A DNA stretch of 64,000 nt, from assembly GCA_036501625.1 (NCBI GenBank), contig DASXZY010000079.1:310001-374000 (forward strand). Direction: 5' to 3'. The stretch is from Palsa-1400 sp036501625. GTDB lineage: Bacteria > Verrucomicrobiota > Verrucomicrobiia > Limisphaerales > Palsa-1400. Both the position numbers and the translations under genes were made by a program. Shown piece after piece: positions 61,544 through 64,000 of this stretch. The notes under the pieces were generated by a model, which worked only from the letters and a program-made list of their open reading frames with translations, had not been told where the DNA came from and did not search any database. The first letter of the stretch is position 1. Every line of letters begins with the position of its first letter.

Positions 61544-64000
61544 ATGTGGATCGTTCGACTGGCCCTGAACCGGCCTTATACTTTTGTCGTTGTCGCGCTG
61601 ATGATATTATTGGTCAGCCCCATCGTCATTTTGCGCACCCCCACGGACATCTTTCCCAATATCAACATTCCCATCGTCAGCGTCGTCTGGTCCTACACCG
61701 GCATGTCGGCGGAGCAGATGGCCTCGCGCATCGTGACGGTCAGCGAGCGCGGCATGACCACCACAGTCAACGATATTGAGCACATCGAATCCGAGTCGCT
61801 CAACGGCATGGGAATCATCAAAGTCTTCTTCCATCCAAACGTGAAGATTGACATGGCCATCGCGCAAATCACCGCCATTTGCCAGGCGACTGTCCGCCAA
61901 TTGCCGCCCGGCATCACGCCGCCGCTGATCATCAGTTACAACGCCTCCAGCGTCCCCATCCTGCAATTGAGCTTGAGCAGCAAGACGCTTTCCGAAGCGC
62001 AAGTTAACGATCTGGGCGTCAATTTTCTTCGCGTCGGCCTGGCCACCGTCCAAGGCGCCTCGATGCCCTACCCTTACGGCGGCAAAGTCCGGCAGATCAT
62101 GGTCGATATCGACAATTCCGCGTTGAACGGCACCGGCCTTTCTCCCAACGATGTCGTCAACGCGATTGGGGTGGATAATTTGATCCTGCCGTCAGGCACG
62201 CAAAAAATTGGCGAAACCGAATATTCCGTCGAACTGAACGGCAGCCCGGATTCCGTCCAGGAACTCAACGACATACCGCTCAGGCAGGTCAATGGCCACA
62301 TGATCTACATTCGGGACGTGGCGCACGTGCGCGACGGTTTCAGCGTGCAGCAGAACATAGTGCGAAGCGGCGGCACGCGGGCCTCGCTGCTGACGATCAT
62401 CAAAACGGGCGCGACCTCGACGCTGGACATTGTGGCGCGGGTCAAGAAGGCCGTGCCGCTCATCGCCAAGACCCTCCCGCCGGAGCTGGAGATTAACACG
62501 CTGCTGGACCAGTCGCTGTTCGTCCGCGCGGCTGTGCAATCGGTCATCAAGGAAGCGATTATCGCCGCGTGCCTGACGGCCGTGATGATCCTGGTTTTCC
62601 TGGGCAACTGGCGCACCACCTTCGTCATCGTCATTTCCATTCCGCTGGCCATTCTCTGCTCCATCATCACGATGAGCGCGCTGGGCGAAACGATGAACAT
62701 CATGACGCTCGGCGGGCTGGCGCTGGCGGTCGGCATTCTGGTCGATGACGCGACGGTGGAGATCGAAAACATCGAGCGCAATCTCCGCCAGGGAAAGGAG
62801 CTTCGCACCGCGATCCTGGATGGGGCCGCGCAGATTGCCGTGCCGGCCTTTGTCTCGACTTTATGCATTTGCATCGTGTTCGTGCCGATGTTTTTTTTGA
62901 CGGGAACAGCGCGCTACCTTTTCGTGCCGCTGGCGGAGGCGGTCGTTTTCGCCATGATGGCTTCCTACCTGCTTTCTCGCACGGTGGTGCCGACCTTGGT
63001 CATGTATTTTCTCCGCCGGCACGTCCATGAAACCGGCACGGAGGCCAAGGGCTGGTTCGGGCGGTTTCACGCCGGATTCGAGAGGGTCTTTGAACGCTTG
63101 CGCGGCGTTTACCGCAACTGGCTCAATGCCTGCCTGCATCACCGCCGGATGTTCGCGGGTTGCTTTATGGCTTTTTGCGCCGCGTCGATGCTGATCGCGC
63201 CGTGGCTGGGGCGGGATTTCTTCCCCCGCGTCGATGCCGGCCAAATGCGGCTTCACGTCCGGGCCAAAACGGGCACTCGCGTGGAAGAGACCGCCGCTTT
63301 GTGCGATCACGTCGAAAGCCTGATCCGCCGCGTCATTCCGCGCAAGGAGATGGAAAGCATGGTCGATAACATTGGCCTCCCCGTCAGCAGCATCAACAAT
63401 TCCTACAACAACGGCGGCACCGTCGGCCCGTTCGACGCGGAAATTCTTATCTCGCTCAATCCTGAAAACCACCATCCGACGGCGGGTTACATTCGGAAAT
63501 TGCGGCACGAATTGAATCAGTCGTTTCCGAGCGTTTCGTTCTTTTTCCAACCGGCCGATATTGTCAGCCAGGTGCTGAACTTCGGGCTGCCTTCGCCCAT
63601 CGACATCCAGGTCGTCGGGCACGCCGAGAAGGAGAATTACGAAATTGCCAAGCACATCGCGGAGCAGCTTCGGCACATTCCGGGCGCGGTCGATGTGCAT
63701 GTGCAGCAGTTGTTTGACCTGCCGTGCCTGAACGTCAAGGCGGACCGCACCAAGGTGGAGGAAGTCGGTTTTACTGAGCGCGACATCGCATCCAGCATGT
63801 TGGTGGCGTTGAGCGGCAGCTTTCAAACCGCGCCGTCCTTTTATTTGAACCCCAAGAACAACGTCACCTACCAGGTCACCGCCCAAACGCCCCAATACCA
63901 ACTTGATTCCCTGCAAACGCTGGCCAATATCCCGGTGACCGGTCCGAGCAGGGCCGCGCCGCAGTTGCTGGGCAATCTGGCCACCATTTCGCGCGGCACC
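61544..64000 (+). CDS. RND efflux transporter permease (AcrB/HAE1 type), N-terminal part
   Basis: The first 819 residues of an inner-membrane proton-driven exporter; it runs off the window. It begins MWIVRLALNRPYTFVVVALM (first membrane helix). PTDIFPNINIPIVSVVW is the family N-terminal block. A cluster of helices follows at about 335-490, with the proton-relay pair DD in GILVDDATVEIENIERN near 400. The second half begins with the GRDFFPRVDAGQMRLHVRAK block. No membrane-fusion protein gene lies upstream in this window, so a partner must be downstream or elsewhere. An odd feature is the divergent NarL-type regulator gene, which may control it. Confidence 0.93.
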   Translation, partial: MWIVRLALNRPYTFVVVALMILLVSPIVILRTPTDIFPNINIPIVSVVWSYTGMSAEQMASRIVTVSERGMTTTVNDIEHIESESLNGMGIIKVFFHPNVKIDMAIAQITAICQATVRQLPPGITPPLIISYNASSVPILQLSLSSKTLSEAQVNDLGVNFLRVGLATVQGASMPYPYGGKVRQIMVDIDNSALNGTGLSPNDVVNAIGVDNLILPSGTQKIGETEYSVELNGSPDSVQELNDIPLRQVNGHMIYIRDVAHVRDGFSVQQNIVRSGGTRASLLTIIKTGATSTLDIVARVKKAVPLIAKTLPPELEINTLLDQSLFVRAAVQSVIKEAIIAACLTAVMILVFLGNWRTTFVIVISIPLAILCSIITMSALGETMNIMTLGGLALAVGILVDDATVEIENIERNLRQGKELRTAILDGAAQIAVPAFVSTLCICIVFVPMFFLTGTARYLFVPLAEAVVFAMMASYLLSRTVVPTLVMYFLRRHVHETGTEAKGWFGRFHAGFERVFERLRGVYRNWLNACLHHRRMFAGCFMAFCAASMLIAPWLGRDFFPRVDAGQMRLHVRAKTGTRVEETAALCDHVESLIRRVIPRKEMESMVDNIGLPVSSINNSYNNGGTVGPFDAEILISLNPENHHPTAGYIRKLRHELNQSFPSVSFFFQPADIVSQVLNFGLPSPIDIQVVGHAEKENYEIAKHIAEQLRHIPGAVDVHVQQLFDLPCLNVKADRTKVEEVGFTERDIASSMLVALSGSFQTAPSFYLNPKNNVTYQVTAQTPQYQLDSLQTLANIPVTGPSRAAPQLLGNLATISRGT

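Overview
The window looks like a chromosomal segment of a Gram-negative, free-living bacterium of the Verrucomicrobiota, probably near the Pedosphaerales/Limisphaerales. This is an inference from gene content, not a database result. The clues are four prepilin-type proteins with the FTLIELLVVIAIIAILA N-terminus and an H-X9-DG C-terminal motif, very large secreted proteins rich in LamG, Ig, MBG and propeller modules that end in a shared [FY][FY]R[IL] cassette, DUF1080, NIPSNAP and FG-GAP proteins, and a propeller-type sensor kinase. LpxI, ExbB/ExbD/TonB and an RND pump imply an outer membrane. No mobile element, CRISPR array or rRNA was seen. One tRNA gene (Val, TAC) is present.

Layout. 1-0.95 kb: queG (partial) and aroK, translationally coupled. 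1-10.3 kb: a secreted/pilin-like island with four pseudopilin-type proteins and two large paralogous propeller proteins. It includes a duplicated two-gene cassette (propeller followed by H-X9-DG pseudopilin). 10.5-13.6 kb: a lone receiver-domain protein divergent from a family 2 glycoside hydrolase. 13.6-24.4 kb: one 3586-residue secreted repeat protein with two kinds of long tandem repeat. 24.6-26.4 kb: an SDR plus zinc alcohol dehydrogenase pair, probably for polyol or sugar-acid oxidation. 26.5-30.6 kb: lpxI, then a hemX-like/hemA/hemC tetrapyrrole operon. 30.6-33.4 kb: a secreted unknown, signal peptidase I, a Sel1 protein and a DUF4404 protein. 33.5-36.7 kb: an SDR, then a small ORF coupled to a TonB-like protein, ExbB and ExbD. 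36.7-40.8 kb: a TolA-like secreted protein, MsrB lipoprotein, FG-GAP protein and NIPSNAP protein. 40.8-48.6 kb: mostly housekeeping genes (trmB, aguB-like amidase, Ser/Thr kinase, HU, panE, tRNA-Val, trmL, truA, ruvX) with DUF1080 and RmlD-like genes. 48.7-61.2 kb: a 1351-residue sensor kinase carrying three predicted seven-bladed propellers, two secreted LamG/DUF2341 proteins and a NarL-type response regulator. 61.5 kb to the end: the 5' part of an RND efflux permease gene.

How the parts may work together. The haem genes form a tight operon (2-bp gap, then a 4-bp overlap). queG/aroK, aguB/rmlD-like and the trmL/truA/ruvX run are also closely packed. TonB-ExbB-ExbD would energise outer-membrane uptake, fitting a life on polysaccharides shown by the GH2 enzyme, DUF1080 protein, a possible new glycoside hydrolase at 52.8-55.6 kb and the many carbohydrate-binding-like folds. 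The most unusual object is the kinase at 48.7-52.8 kb. It joins a seven-repeat PLL-lectin-like domain to a fourteen-repeat periplasmic propeller, Y_Y_Y domain and histidine kinase. The neighbouring NarL-type regulator is a plausible partner, but that pairing is inferred.
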